This document shows positions 1-8,990 of a DNA stretch of 64,000 bases, in pieces (position 1 is the stretch's first letter; each line of letters begins with the position of its first letter). The stretch is from Pseudomonadota bacterium (lineage in GTDB: Bacteria > Pseudomonadota > Gammaproteobacteria > Pseudomonadales > Moraxellaceae): the NCBI GenBank assembly GCA_021851865.1, contig JAJZBU010000006.1, positions 24,257 through 88,256 of the forward strand, given 5' to 3'. Below the pieces are notes generated by a model. It was not told the DNA's origin. It worked only from the letters and a program-made list of their open reading frames with translations, and did not search any database. The position numbers and the translations under genes are program-made.

Positions 1-69
1 CTCTGGACCCTGCTCGTTCTCGAGCGCTGGTTGCAGCGCCACGCCCCCGATTTCTCCTTAGGAGCATAA
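1..69 (+). CDS. Asparagine synthase-like amidotransferase, C-terminal end only
   Basis: An open frame enters from the left edge and stops with TAA at 67-69. It encodes 22 residues beginning LWTLLVLERWLQRH. A Trp/Leu-rich helix of this kind near the very end is typical of the glutamine-hydrolysing asparagine synthetase family used in surface polysaccharide loci, and a second complete member lies 1.1 kb downstream. Only the tail is visible, so the assignment rests on a short similarity and on context. Its stop is 8 nt before the next start, so the two are probably co-transcribed. Confidence 0.45.
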   Translation, partial: LWTLLVLERWLQRHAPDFSLGA

Positions 70-77
70 AGCACACG

Positions 78-1193
78 ATGCCGGCCTTGAACCTGCTGCA
101 CACGGAGTCCTCACTCGGCTGGGGCGGCCAGGAGATCCGCGTCCTCAGCGAGGCCCGCGGCATGATCGAGCGTGGCCATCGGGTGACCCTGGTATGCCCG
201 GCGCAAGCGCAGATCGCCAGCGCAGCGCAGCGCTTCGGCGTGCCCTGTGTGCCCCTGCCCATCGCACGCAAAAACCTGCCGGGACTGTGGGCACTGCGGC
301 GCTGGTTGGCTGACCATGGTGGCGACTTCGATGTCATCAACACGCACAGCTCGACCGACTCCTGGCTGGTCGCGCTCGCCCGCCTCGGGCTCAGGGCGGC
401 GCCACCGGTGGTGCGCACCCGTCATGTCTCGACGGCCGTGCATCCGGGCGTCCTGCAGACTTGGCTGTATACGCGCGCCTGTCGCCATGTCGTGGTCACC
501 GGCGAGGCCCTGCGGCAGCAACTGCATACCGACAATGGCATTCCTCTGCAGCAGATGAGCTCGGTGCCGACCGGCATCGATCTGCAGCGTTTTCAGCGCC
601 GCCAGGAAGCGAGTATCGCCCGTCAGCGACTGCATCTGCCTGAGCGCTTCTCCCTGTGCATCGTCGCCACCTTGCGTGACTGGAAAGGCCATGATGATCT
701 GTTGCAGGCCTTGCAAGGCCTGCCGCAAAACCTGCCGGACTGGCAACTGCTGGTGGTCGGCGATGGCCCGCGACGCGCCCATCTCGAACGTTGCGTCGTC
801 GAACTGGCGCTGCAGGAGCGTGTCATTTTCGCCGGCAATGTCGACGACGTGCCAAGCTGGCTGGCGAGTGCCGATCTTTTCGTTCTACCCTCTTTCGGTC
901 ACGAAGGCGTTCCACAGAGTATCATGCAGGCCATGGCCGCTGCCCTGCCCGTCATCAGCACGCCGGTCGGTGCCATCGCGGAAATCGTCAGCGATGCGGT
1001 GACCGGCTTGCTGGTACCGGCACGCGATGTCCATGCCCTGCAGGAAGCGCTGGTGCGTCTGATGAACGACGCCACACTACGCCAGCGCATGGGCATGGCT
1101 GGGCGCCGCGCCGCCGAGGAGCAGATGGGGATGGATCGCATGCTCGATCGTATGGAAGAGATCTTCCGTAACGCTTGCGGAGTACGCGCCTGA
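78..1193 (+). CDS. GT4-family glycosyltransferase
   Basis: 371 residues. It probably transfers a sugar from a nucleotide-sugar donor onto a growing LPS or exopolysaccharide chain at the cytoplasmic face of the inner membrane. The GT-B fold is readable. The N-terminal acceptor domain carries GWGGQEIRVLSEA, and the C-terminal donor domain carries the GDGPRR loop and the segment SFGHEGVPQSIMQAMA, which holds the family E-x7-E-like donor-binding motif in variant form, followed by LPVISTPVGAIAEIV. GGAG at 61-64 precedes the ATG. The stop codon overlaps the start of the next gene (TGATG), so the two are translationally coupled. Donor and acceptor cannot be told from sequence. Confidence 0.85.
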   Translation: MPALNLLHTESSLGWGGQEIRVLSEARGMIERGHRVTLVCPAQAQIASAAQRFGVPCVPLPIARKNLPGLWALRRWLADHGGDFDVINTHSSTDSWLVALARLGLRAAPPVVRTRHVSTAVHPGVLQTWLYTRACRHVVVTGEALRQQLHTDNGIPLQQMSSVPTGIDLQRFQRRQEASIARQRLHLPERFSLCIVATLRDWKGHDDLLQALQGLPQNLPDWQLLVVGDGPRRAHLERCVVELALQERVIFAGNVDDVPSWLASADLFVLPSFGHEGVPQSIMQAMAAALPVISTPVGAIAEIVSDAVTGLLVPARDVHALQEALVRLMNDATLRQRMGMAGRRAAEEQMGMDRMLDRMEEIFRNACGVRA

Positions 1194-3016
1194 TGTGTGG
1201 CATCGCCGGCTTCTTCAGCACGACGGCGCGTTCGCCGGAAGTGGCGGCACGCATGCTCGCCAGCCTGACGCCGCGCGGCCCCGACGCACAGGCTGGTCAA
1301 TTATGGGATGCTGATTTTCAGGCCAGCAGCAGCGGCGTGCACAACGCCCTCTTGCATACACGCCTGGCCATCATCGATCCGCATCCGCGTTCCAATCAGC
1401 CCATGCGCAATCATCGCGGCGATGTCTGGATCAGTTACAACGGCGAGGTCTATGGCTGGCAGGAGGACGCGCGCCTGCTGACGGCGATGGGCTATACCTT
1501 CGACACCAGCTGCGATACCGAGTTCATCCTGCATGCCTACGAGGCTTGGGGCATCGATATGCTGCCGCGCTTGCGCGGCAAATTCGCCATCGCCCTGCTC
1601 GATCTGCGTCAGCAATGCCTATGGCTGATCAGCGACCGCCTCGGACAAAAACCTATCGTCTATCACCATGATGGCGAGGACTTCGGCTTTGCTTCGACAC
1701 TGCGCGCTCTGCTGCCTTTCCTGCCCATCGAGCGGCGGTCCTTCGACCATGACGCCATCGACGCCTATCTCGCACACCGCTATATCCCGACACCAGCGAC
1801 GATCATCAAGAGTATTCGCCGCCTGCCGCCTGGCCATCACCTGCGCTTCGACCTGCGCCGCCGCGAAGTGGAGATTCAGTCTTATTGGCAGGCCAGCACG
1901 GCCGCCGATGACGCGCCATCCTGGCAGGACGAACTGACACAGGCGGTGGCACTGCGCACCGTCGCAGATCGCCCCATCGGCCTCCTGCTCAGCGGCGGCA
2001 TCGATTCAACGGTTCTCGCCTGGCTGCTGACCGAAACCGGTCATCGCGACATCACCGCTTACACCGTTGCCTTCGCTGACCCGAGTTTCGATGAGGCGCC
2101 CCTCGCCCGTCAGATCGCCGCGCGTTTGCAGATGAAAGTGCAGACCCTCGATTTCTGTAGCGACTGGTGCGAGGACTTCACGCAGATCGTCGCCGCTCTC
2201 GACGAGCCCTTCGCCGATCCGAGCGCTTTTCCCCTATGGTTATTGATCCGTCAGCTGAGTCCCCAGGTCAAGGTCGTTCTCAGTGGCGACGGTGGCGATG
2301 AACTGCTCGCCGGCTATAAACGCTATCGCCAGCATCTGCGCTCTGCCTGGCGACCCGCCCTACCCCTGCCGGTCATCGTCGATGCCCGCGCCAAGGGCTG
2401 GCGCAAGACCTTGTGCGAGGCCAGCATGCCCTGGACCGAGGCTTACAGCCTGCGCTTTTCCGGCATGATCCCGAATCAGCGTCACTGGCTGCAACCGGAC
2501 TTCCAGGGCCGGCGGACGTACTGGCGCTATCCCGATCCGCTACCGGCTGACCCGCGCCAGCAGCTGCTCGCCATCGATCGCATGAATGCCTTGCCCGACT
2601 ATATCTTGCGCAAAGCCGATCTCTGCTCCATGGCGCATGGCGTCGAACTGCGCGCGCCTTTTATGGATCATCGCTTCATCGAGGCCTTGACCTGTCTCGA
2701 CAGCCGGCAACTCTACACGCAGCCACCCAAGGCTCTGTTGCGTCAGATCTGCCCGCTCATCGACGAGATGCAATTGCTGAAAAACAAGAAACGTGGCTTC
2801 TCACCGCCCCTGGCGCAAGGTCTGCGCTTGAAGATGAGCGCGCGCCTGGACGGTCTCGGTGAACGCTTGAAAGCCTTGAGCTCCGGCCAAATCGATGCCG
2901 GGCGCACGGATCAGATGATACAAGGCTGGCGACTCGGATGCGGCGCACAAGATGAACAGATCCTGCAGCTGCTCATCCTCGATGAGTCTTTGCGCCAGCT
3001 CAACAGTATCGGCTAA
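1193..3016 (+). CDS. asnB: Glutamine-dependent asparagine synthase-like amidotransferase
   Basis: 607 residues, class II glutamine amidotransferase. The start at 1193 is fixed by the Met-Cys-Gly N terminus, since Cys2 becomes the N-terminal nucleophile after Met removal; an in-frame start 18 nt upstream would bury it. The glutaminase domain covers about residues 2-215 (RLAIID, NGEVYG, CDTEFILHAYE, RGKFAIALLD). The synthase domain carries the pyrophosphate-binding loop SGGIDS at 267-272 and a second motif SGDGGDELLAGYKRY. It starts inside the stop codon of the glycosyltransferase gene. In glycan loci such proteins often amidate sugar acids rather than make free asparagine. With the partial homologue at the left edge, the locus carries two copies. 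Substrate unknown. Confidence 0.9.
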   Translation: MCGIAGFFSTTARSPEVAARMLASLTPRGPDAQAGQLWDADFQASSSGVHNALLHTRLAIIDPHPRSNQPMRNHRGDVWISYNGEVYGWQEDARLLTAMGYTFDTSCDTEFILHAYEAWGIDMLPRLRGKFAIALLDLRQQCLWLISDRLGQKPIVYHHDGEDFGFASTLRALLPFLPIERRSFDHDAIDAYLAHRYIPTPATIIKSIRRLPPGHHLRFDLRRREVEIQSYWQASTAADDAPSWQDELTQAVALRTVADRPIGLLLSGGIDSTVLAWLLTETGHRDITAYTVAFADPSFDEAPLARQIAARLQMKVQTLDFCSDWCEDFTQIVAALDEPFADPSAFPLWLLIRQLSPQVKVVLSGDGGDELLAGYKRYRQHLRSAWRPALPLPVIVDARAKGWRKTLCEASMPWTEAYSLRFSGMIPNQRHWLQPDFQGRRTYWRYPDPLPADPRQQLLAIDRMNALPDYILRKADLCSMAHGVELRAPFMDHRFIEALTCLDSRQLYTQPPKALLRQICPLIDEMQLLKNKKRGFSPPLAQGLRLKMSARLDGLGERLKALSSGQIDAGRTDQMIQGWRLGCGAQDEQILQLLILDESLRQLNSIG

Positions 3017-3066
3017 AGCCGCCGGGCAGCGGTACCGTCTTTCATTTGCGGAGAGGTTTTAGAGGC

Positions 3067-4140
3067 ATGCTCGATATCATCCAGACCGAGATCTCGCGCC
3101 TCGGTTACACCCAGACGCTCGCCGCACCGATGCTACAGGACATGGCTGAGATGGCTCACGCCATGGCGGCGGCGGTACGCATGCAGCGTAAGATCCTGGT
3201 CGCCGGCACGGGCCATGCGGCGCATTGCGCCCATCTCCTCGCTGCGCCGCTGGTGCAACCTGCCACCGCCCGCCCACAAGCCCTGCCCTGCATCGTGCTG
3301 GTACCCGATATCGTCTGGCTGAATGGCATCGATCGACAACCCGAGGGGGTATTCACCGGCTCTCTCGCCGCTTACGCCAGCGCTGGGGATCTGCTCGTAC
3401 TCTTCACCGACACCGTCCATGTGAGTACCTTGATCGCCGACATCCGTCAGGCGCAGAGCCTCGGTCTGCGGATTTTGCTCTTCATGGATCAACCCTGCGC
3501 AGCGCTGCACGCCGTTCTTGGCCGTTACGACATGGTCCTGCACAGCCCGGGATGGGCCATGCCGTCCTCTCATTTTCACGTTTTCATGGCCGAGGTCATG
3601 GCTGCGACGCTCAACACCTATCTACGCCGTATCGGCCACCAGCGTCCGGAGAAGATCCAGAATGACTGGACGGTCCTGCAGGAATTGACACGCGGACTGC
3701 GCCCCCTGGTCTTCACCAATGGCGTCTTCGATATCCTGCATCGCGGCCATGTGCATTCCCTGGAAGAGGCTCGTCGGCAAGGCGCCTACCTCGTCGTCGG
3801 CCTCAACAGCGACGCTTCGGTGCGGCGTCTCGGCAAAGGTCCGGATCGGCCCATCCAGAGCCAGGAGGATCGCAGCGCCGTGCTCGCCGGCCTGAGCAGC
3901 GTCGACTTCGTCAGCGTCTTCGACGCCGACACCCCCTACCAGATGATTGCAGCCCTGCAGCCCGATGTTCTGGTCAAGGGCGGCGACTATCGACCGGAGC
4001 AGATCGCTGGCGCCGACATCGTCACACAGCGCGGCGGCAAAGTGGTGATCGTGCCCTTTCAGCATCAACGCAGTACCACCACCATCATCCGCAAAATCCG
4101 CGACGACGCAGCTCAAGACGGCGACGCACCGACCTCCTGA
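3067..4140 (+). CDS. SIS domain fused to HldE-type heptose 1-phosphate nucleotidyltransferase
   Basis: 357 residues in two domains. Residues about 20-195 form a SIS (GmhA-like) domain. Residues about 205-350 match the cytidylyltransferase-like half of HldE: TNGVFDILHRGH at 217-228 with the HxGH nucleotide-binding motif, VKGGDY at 303-308 and STTTIIRKI near the end. The C-terminal half should make ADP-heptose from heptose 1-phosphate for the LPS core. In the SIS half the loop reads GTGHAAHCAHLLAAPL. By-eye alignment with the GmhA loop suggests the metal/catalytic His and Glu are replaced by Leu and Pro, so isomerase activity is doubtful. GGAG lies about 11 nt before the ATG chosen at 3067; a TTG at 3046 is the alternative. 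Two GT9 transferases sit next door, converging with a 28-nt overlap. Confidence 0.85.
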   Translation: MLDIIQTEISRLGYTQTLAAPMLQDMAEMAHAMAAAVRMQRKILVAGTGHAAHCAHLLAAPLVQPATARPQALPCIVLVPDIVWLNGIDRQPEGVFTGSLAAYASAGDLLVLFTDTVHVSTLIADIRQAQSLGLRILLFMDQPCAALHAVLGRYDMVLHSPGWAMPSSHFHVFMAEVMAATLNTYLRRIGHQRPEKIQNDWTVLQELTRGLRPLVFTNGVFDILHRGHVHSLEEARRQGAYLVVGLNSDASVRRLGKGPDRPIQSQEDRSAVLAGLSSVDFVSVFDADTPYQMIAALQPDVLVKGGDYRPEQIAGADIVTQRGGKVVIVPFQHQRSTTTIIRKIRDDAAQDGDAPTS

Positions 4141-5237
4141 TACAAAAAGTCCTGCACTGCCGCGACGATGCTGGCGGCACCGAGATCCTGCAGACAGCTC
4201 TGGCGTGCCTGCTGACAATGCTGCGTCGTCGCGAACACCCAGGAGCAGGGTGCACAGGGTGGCTTGTGGTCGATCAGACGCACACCCGGCCCCTGCAACC
4301 CAGTCTCCCCCATGTCCACCGGACCGACGACACAGACGACACGCACACCGAGCGCTTGCGCCAGATAGGTGAGGCCGGAATCGACGCCGAGAAAGACCTG
4401 CAACTGCAACAAAAGCCCAGGGATGTCGGCGAGAGCAAAGCGGCCCGTAGCGTCGACCAGGCGCGATGTCGGGCACAGCGCGAGCAGACGCTGCGCCTGT
4501 TCGCCGTCGCTGGCGACGCCGATCAGGACGACCCGAAGACCTTCGTCGAGCAAGAGTATACGCACGACCTCACGCAACAACTCAAACGGCAGTGTCTTGA
4601 TCTTGCGGCCGCTGCCGATGGCGATACCGACGGTGCGCAGCTGGCTGGTCGGCAGATAGGCGGCGGCTTTGGTGAGGCTGGCCGCTGATGCCTGCATACG
4701 TCGTGGCAAGGCACGTGCGTCCTCAGACGTCGACACCAGGCGCAGCTGTGTGTGCAGAAAACTCTTGCCGCGCTCATGCCATGCGCGGTGACTGAGCAGG
4801 GGCGCGAGCAGGCGATAGCTGCGTGAGCGGATATCGGGCAGCACACTCATGCGCCGCGGCAGAGCCGCCCAGCACATCGCCGTCAATTGCGCCGCTCCCG
4901 GATTTAGGCACAGGGCCGTGTCATAGAACGCCAGGCGTCTGGCGAGGCGCAGGCGACCACGCCAGCCTTTCAGATGCTGCGGACGCAGTCCGATGACATG
5001 ATCGAACTCGGCGATCCCGACCTGAAAGAGTTCAACCCAGGCCTGGTCGGTGAGCAGATCGATACGCGCCTGCGGATAGGTCTGACGCAGGGCATGAAAG
5101 ACCGGTGTGCTGCAGACGACGTCGCCCATGCCGGCGATCTCCAGCACCAGGATGCGGGTGACCGGCTGGCGGCGGCGTAGACGGCTGATCGGCCACCAGA
5201 GCAGCGCCGACACCCAGGTGAGCAGGATGTAGATCAT
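4113..5237 (-). CDS. GT9-family glycosyltransferase (heptosyltransferase-like)
   Basis: 374 residues. The N terminus (LLTWVSALLWWPISRL) is a hydrophobic segment that may anchor the enzyme to the inner membrane. It is followed by the GT9 opening ILVLEIAGMGDVVCSTPVF and a C-terminal donor site GVDSGLTYLAQALG at about residue 285. In WaaC/WaaF-type enzymes that site usually reads D-S/T-G-x-x-H; here the His position is Tyr. KPPCAPCSW lies near the end. Likely role: adding heptose or another sugar to the LPS inner core. It overlaps the preceding GT9 gene by 4 nt (ATGA), so they form an operon, and its 3' end overlaps the SIS-HldE gene by 28 nt in convergent orientation. The donor is not certain. 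Confidence 0.8.
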   Translation of the reverse strand: MIYILLTWVSALLWWPISRLRRRQPVTRILVLEIAGMGDVVCSTPVFHALRQTYPQARIDLLTDQAWVELFQVGIAEFDHVIGLRPQHLKGWRGRLRLARRLAFYDTALCLNPGAAQLTAMCWAALPRRMSVLPDIRSRSYRLLAPLLSHRAWHERGKSFLHTQLRLVSTSEDARALPRRMQASAASLTKAAAYLPTSQLRTVGIAIGSGRKIKTLPFELLREVVRILLLDEGLRVVLIGVASDGEQAQRLLALCPTSRLVDATGRFALADIPGLLLQLQVFLGVDSGLTYLAQALGVRVVCVVGPVDMGETGLQGPGVRLIDHKPPCAPCSWVFATTQHCQQARQSCLQDLGAASIVAAVQDFLYQEVGASPS

Positions 5238-6361
5238 GACATCGATCCCTGCAAGAGGCGACAGCAGGCCGCCACCACATCTTCAGGCGGGATGGCGGCC
5301 ATGCTCACCCCTGTATCGCAATCGGCCGTGGCACAGGGGTGATCGAGCATGATGAGGCGCTCAGGGCAGCGCGGCGACAGCACCAGATGACCACGGCGCA
5401 GGCAATGAAACAGGGCCACCATGGGAATGCCGAGGGCGGCGGCGAGATGGCTCGGCCCGGTGTCGAGGCCGAGATAGAGGTCGAGTTGCGCCATGAGCGC
5501 GGCGCTCTGCCGCAAGCTCAGACGACGCGCCACATGCAGACCCTCCCCCAAGGCCTGACGCAGCACGTCGGCGCGTGCATCGGCCTGGTCGGCGCCGATG
5601 AGCAGGAACTGCGCGCTGGGGAAGCGGGTGCGCAAGTCCAGGCAAACGCGCCTGAAGTGCTCGATCGGCCAATCGCGATGCGACATCGTATGAAAGGTGC
5701 GCACCACCAGGCCGATCAGCGGCGATGCCGCAGGCTGTAGGTGCTGACGCAGATACTGCCGCGCCCAGTCATTCTCATCGGCGGTCAGTGCGTACTCGAC
5801 GGGGCCGACCTCGACCTGCAGACCGAGGCCGAGCTGCAGCAGTTGCGACTGCCAGGTGGCGAGACTGATCGCCACATCAGAAGGCAGATCGACGGCCGCC
5901 AGCAGGCGGGCATTGAGCGTCGCGCTCTTCTGGCGACAGGCGACGACGACGCGCGCACTGCGCAGCGCATAACGCACCAGCGCCTCATCCTGCCCCCAGA
6001 CCAGGGCGAGATCATAGGTGCGCGGCCCCCACCCACGCCACCAGGCAGATTTTTTACTGATGGCGGCGACACGGTGAAGAAAGGGCAGATGGCGCAAGAC
6101 CTCGACGCGTTTGGGATGACCGAGGACGTCGATACGCGCCTCCGGAAAAGCTTGCGCCAGGGCCCGCAGGGACGGAGTCACCAGGACGGTATCGCCGATA
6201 CGCGTCACCTGGATGGCGAGGATACGGCGTACCGCCGACCTATCCTCAGGCCACAGCAACACCTCATCTTCCCGCCGCTGCGATTCTGGCTGCATCATCG
6301 GTCCTGTCTGTTCCGGCTTACCCGAGGTCGAAGCCATCTTACCGCCCCGCGACAAAGCCAT
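5234..6361 (-). CDS. GT9-family glycosyltransferase (heptosyltransferase-like)
   Basis: 375 residues. GT9 signature: ILAIQVTRIGDTVLVTPSLRAL at the start of the catalytic fold, HTMSHRDWPIEHF in the middle and GLDTGPSHLAAALG at the donor site, which keeps the canonical His that the next gene lacks. Near the C terminus is a Cys-containing stretch HPCATADCD. About 45 polar residues precede the fold, so a downstream Met could be the real start; ATG 6361 is favoured because AAGG lies about 7 nt upstream in an AT-rich leader. It is the first gene of a two-gene LPS-core operon, divergent from the GT4 gene at 6474. Confidence 0.8.
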   Translation of the reverse strand: MALSRGGKMASTSGKPEQTGPMMQPESQRREDEVLLWPEDRSAVRRILAIQVTRIGDTVLVTPSLRALAQAFPEARIDVLGHPKRVEVLRHLPFLHRVAAISKKSAWWRGWGPRTYDLALVWGQDEALVRYALRSARVVVACRQKSATLNARLLAAVDLPSDVAISLATWQSQLLQLGLGLQVEVGPVEYALTADENDWARQYLRQHLQPAASPLIGLVVRTFHTMSHRDWPIEHFRRVCLDLRTRFPSAQFLLIGADQADARADVLRQALGEGLHVARRLSLRQSAALMAQLDLYLGLDTGPSHLAAALGIPMVALFHCLRRGHLVLSPRCPERLIMLDHPCATADCDTGVSMAAIPPEDVVAACCRLLQGSMS

Positions 6362-6473
6362 GCAAAACCTTATAAATCAATGTGATATGAAAAGAAAAGG
6401 CATCTTAACGCAGGATATCGCACAATGCAAGGCTTGCGCCCATCCGCATCCGTCGACGCCAAGGATACCGAGC

Positions 6474-7586
6474 ATGCCCACCCCGCCGAAAGTGATGCAC
6501 ATCGACTTCTGGCACACCATGAACGATGTATCGAGCAGCTTCGTCACCGTCATGCACACTCTGGCGCAGCATTTGCCCGGCTATCAAACCCTCCTCGTCG
6601 GTGCCGGACGACGGCGACAGCGCTACGAGCAGCACGGCCTGAACTGTGTCGACCTCTGCGAAGACCGCCTGACCAACCGTATCTGCAACAAGATCCTCGG
6701 ACTCGGCGTCTTCACCTATCAGGAACTGATCGCCCTGATCGAACGGGAACGCCCGGCCATCCTACACTTTCATAGTCGCGATGATCTGGTCGCGGCGGTG
6801 CTGGCCCGCCTCTCCTACCGGCCGCGCAGCATCTTTCAGTACCACTATCATTTCGACCATGTGCACGTGGCACGCGAGCTCGATCTTGTCCTCTGCGTCA
6901 GTCACGACCTCGCCGAACATGTGCGCAGGCACAGCGCCATCGTGCCGACCATCCAGGTCCTTCCCAACCCGCTGCCGACCTGGGTGGCCGGAGAGCCGCT
7001 GCCGACCTGGACAAGGCCCGGCGCTCTCCCCCTCATCCTCTACGCCGGCGGCGGCTACGACTACAAGGGCGTGCATGAGATGCTGCAGGCGGCGCACAGC
7101 CTCGCTGCGCAGCGGCGCGCACGCTTCGAGTTCTGCGGCGTCGGCATGGAACACTTCAGCTCAGACCATGAGCTCATCAGCATCTCCGGCTTCATCACGC
7201 CTGAGCAGCTGCGCGCCCGTATGGCCGCTGCCGATCTCGTGGTCATGCCTTCGCGCCGCGAAGCCTTCGGTCTCCTCGCCCTCGAGACCATGCACCTGCG
7301 CCGCCCCCTGGTCACTTCCGACGCCGGCGGCCTGCCGGAAATCGCCGATGCCGAAGTCAGTTTTCCCATCGCCAGCGCGCAGCTCGATCGTCTGGACGAA
7401 CACCTCAGCAGCGTCCTCGACCTTCTTGTCGATGCCCCCACCATGGTCCAAACACGCCTCGAACGTGCCTATCAGCGCACCCTGAACTATCTGCCCGCAG
7501 CCTTGGGCGAGCGTCTGGCGGCCATCTATGCGGAACTGCTCGCGGCAGAACCCGACGGATCCGCTGCGTCACCATCACGGTCTTGA
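6474..7586 (+). CDS. GT4-family glycosyltransferase
   Basis: 370 residues. The start at 6474 is chosen because AAGGA lies 8 nt upstream and the fold begins at once (KVMHIDFWH). Extending the frame further upstream would run into the divergent GT9 gene. Domain signs: LHFHSRDDLVAAVLARL and VLCVSHDLAEHV in the N-terminal half; then ILYAGGGYDYKG, FCGVGME and the donor motif SRREAFGLLALETMHLRRP, which contains the E-x7-E pair, followed by VTSDAGGLPEI. It belongs to the LPS/glycan locus on its left and converges on flgL with a 127-nt gap in which no hairpin terminator was recognised. Sugar specificity unknown. Confidence 0.82.
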   Translation: MPTPPKVMHIDFWHTMNDVSSSFVTVMHTLAQHLPGYQTLLVGAGRRRQRYEQHGLNCVDLCEDRLTNRICNKILGLGVFTYQELIALIERERPAILHFHSRDDLVAAVLARLSYRPRSIFQYHYHFDHVHVARELDLVLCVSHDLAEHVRRHSAIVPTIQVLPNPLPTWVAGEPLPTWTRPGALPLILYAGGGYDYKGVHEMLQAAHSLAAQRRARFEFCGVGMEHFSSDHELISISGFITPEQLRARMAAADLVVMPSRREAFGLLALETMHLRRPLVTSDAGGLPEIADAEVSFPIASAQLDRLDEHLSSVLDLLVDAPTMVQTRLERAYQRTLNYLPAALGERLAAIYAELLAAEPDGSAASPSRS

Positions 7587-7713
7587 TCGCGGGAGATGCC
7601 AGCGCTAGCGCAGGCCTCTGCAAGCCCGCGCATGCAGGGTCGAGGGGTGGTGATCGGTCGAGCGGCGCCTGCTGGGGTCTATCAGCGCCGTCACGGCTGT
7701 GCGCTGGCGAACC

Positions 7714-8973
7714 TCAGCCACCGGTAGTGCCCATATAGGTGAACAAATCCAAGCCGGCGATGCGCACAAAGCTCTCCTGCGCCGCCTGTAGCACGGTCTG
7801 CTGCAGACTGAGTTGACTGGAGGCCTTGGCATAATCAACGCTGGTCAGATTGCTCAGCGTCCCGGTCACACTCAGGGTCACGGCCGAGTTCACCGACTGC
7901 ATGGCGCTGGTGGAGTTTTGCGCCGCCCCGACTTGTGCCTGCGCTTCACTGATCGAGGAGACGGCTTGATCGAGATTGCCCAGGGTTGAAGAGATGAGTG
8001 TGCTCAGCTGGCTGCTATCACTGCTTGAATTGCTCAGACTGTTGAGCCCTTGGATGGCATTTTGCACGGTCGTCAGCAAGCTCTGATCCGGGCTGCTGTT
8101 GACGAGAAAAGCGTCGCCGACGGCGGGGTTGCCGCTGATCGAGACGGACAGACCATTGAAACTGATCGACGCTCCTGCACCATAGGTGACGTTCTGCAAT
8201 ACGGGATGGCCGGTATCGGCATTGTAGACGCTGAAGTTCTGCAGTCCCGGCGGGCTACTGGCCGAGGTTGCGTTGAAGACGATCTTGTAATTGCTCGGAT
8301 AGTTGGCGTCGAAGGTCGTCTGATCCGTGACGCTGCCAGCGCTGATCACGCCAGCGGGATTGCCGGTGTTGTTCGTCGAAGCCGTCGTCACAAAGGTTTT
8401 GTTGACCGCCGGTACGGTATCGAAGATCGCCGCGCCATTCAGCGTCGTCGGCACCTGCACCTGATCGCTGAGCTGGCTGATGCTCGGCACTTGGTCGCCC
8501 TGGTAGGTATACATGCCATTGGCACCGGTGGCGTAAGGCGGCGATGCATTCTGGCTACCCCCAAACATGTATTGGCCGAGCGTGTTCTTGCTGTTCATCA
8601 AACCGACCAGGGTATTCATCTGCTGCGTCATCTGCGTGGCGATGGCTTGCCGGTTGGCCTGCGTCAGGGTGCCATCACCCGCCTGCACCATCAGGGTGCG
8701 GATAGACTGTACACTCGTGGTGATGCTGCTCAGGGTGGTCTCCACCGAGGACAACTGCCCGCCCGCCGTCTGAATATTTTTCAGGTACTGGCCGAGCTGC
8801 GACTGCAGCGTCTGCAAGGCATTGATGTTGGCGGCCTGTCCAGGATTATCGGCCGGCGTCTGATACTGCAACCCGGAAGACAGTTGCTGCTGCGTCTTGT
8901 CGAGTGCCGCCTGGTTCTGATCCATGGTATTGGCCGCCATGGCGTAAAAGTTGGCTGTACTGACACGTATCAT
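7714..8973 (-). CDS. flgL: Flagellar hook-filament junction protein FlgL
   Basis: 419 residues. FlgL (HAP3) sits between FlgK and the flagellin filament outside the cell. The N terminus MIRVSTANFYAMAANTMDQNQ and the C-terminal coiled helix (SQLSLQQTVLQAAQESF) form the conserved D0/D1 bundle that resembles flagellin; the middle is a variable surface domain, and the protein is about 100 residues longer than the enterobacterial one. The start at 8973 is fixed by GAGGAGG six nt upstream. It is the last gene of the flgB-L operon, 17 nt after flgK. Confidence 0.95.
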   Translation of the reverse strand: MIRVSTANFYAMAANTMDQNQAALDKTQQQLSSGLQYQTPADNPGQAANINALQTLQSQLGQYLKNIQTAGGQLSSVETTLSSITTSVQSIRTLMVQAGDGTLTQANRQAIATQMTQQMNTLVGLMNSKNTLGQYMFGGSQNASPPYATGANGMYTYQGDQVPSISQLSDQVQVPTTLNGAAIFDTVPAVNKTFVTTASTNNTGNPAGVISAGSVTDQTTFDANYPSNYKIVFNATSASSPPGLQNFSVYNADTGHPVLQNVTYGAGASISFNGLSVSISGNPAVGDAFLVNSSPDQSLLTTVQNAIQGLNSLSNSSSDSSQLSTLISSTLGNLDQAVSSISEAQAQVGAAQNSTSAMQSVNSAVTLSVTGTLSNLTSVDYAKASSQLSLQQTVLQAAQESFVRIAGLDLFTYMGTTGG

Positions 8974-8990
8974 GATCGTCCTCCTCAGGC

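Noticed and set aside
6213..6473. N-terminal extension of the GT4 gene by 87 codons
   Set aside because: It would overlap the divergent GT9 gene and is Ser/Arg/Pro-rich without family likeness, while ATG 6474 has AAGGA 8 nt upstream and begins the fold.
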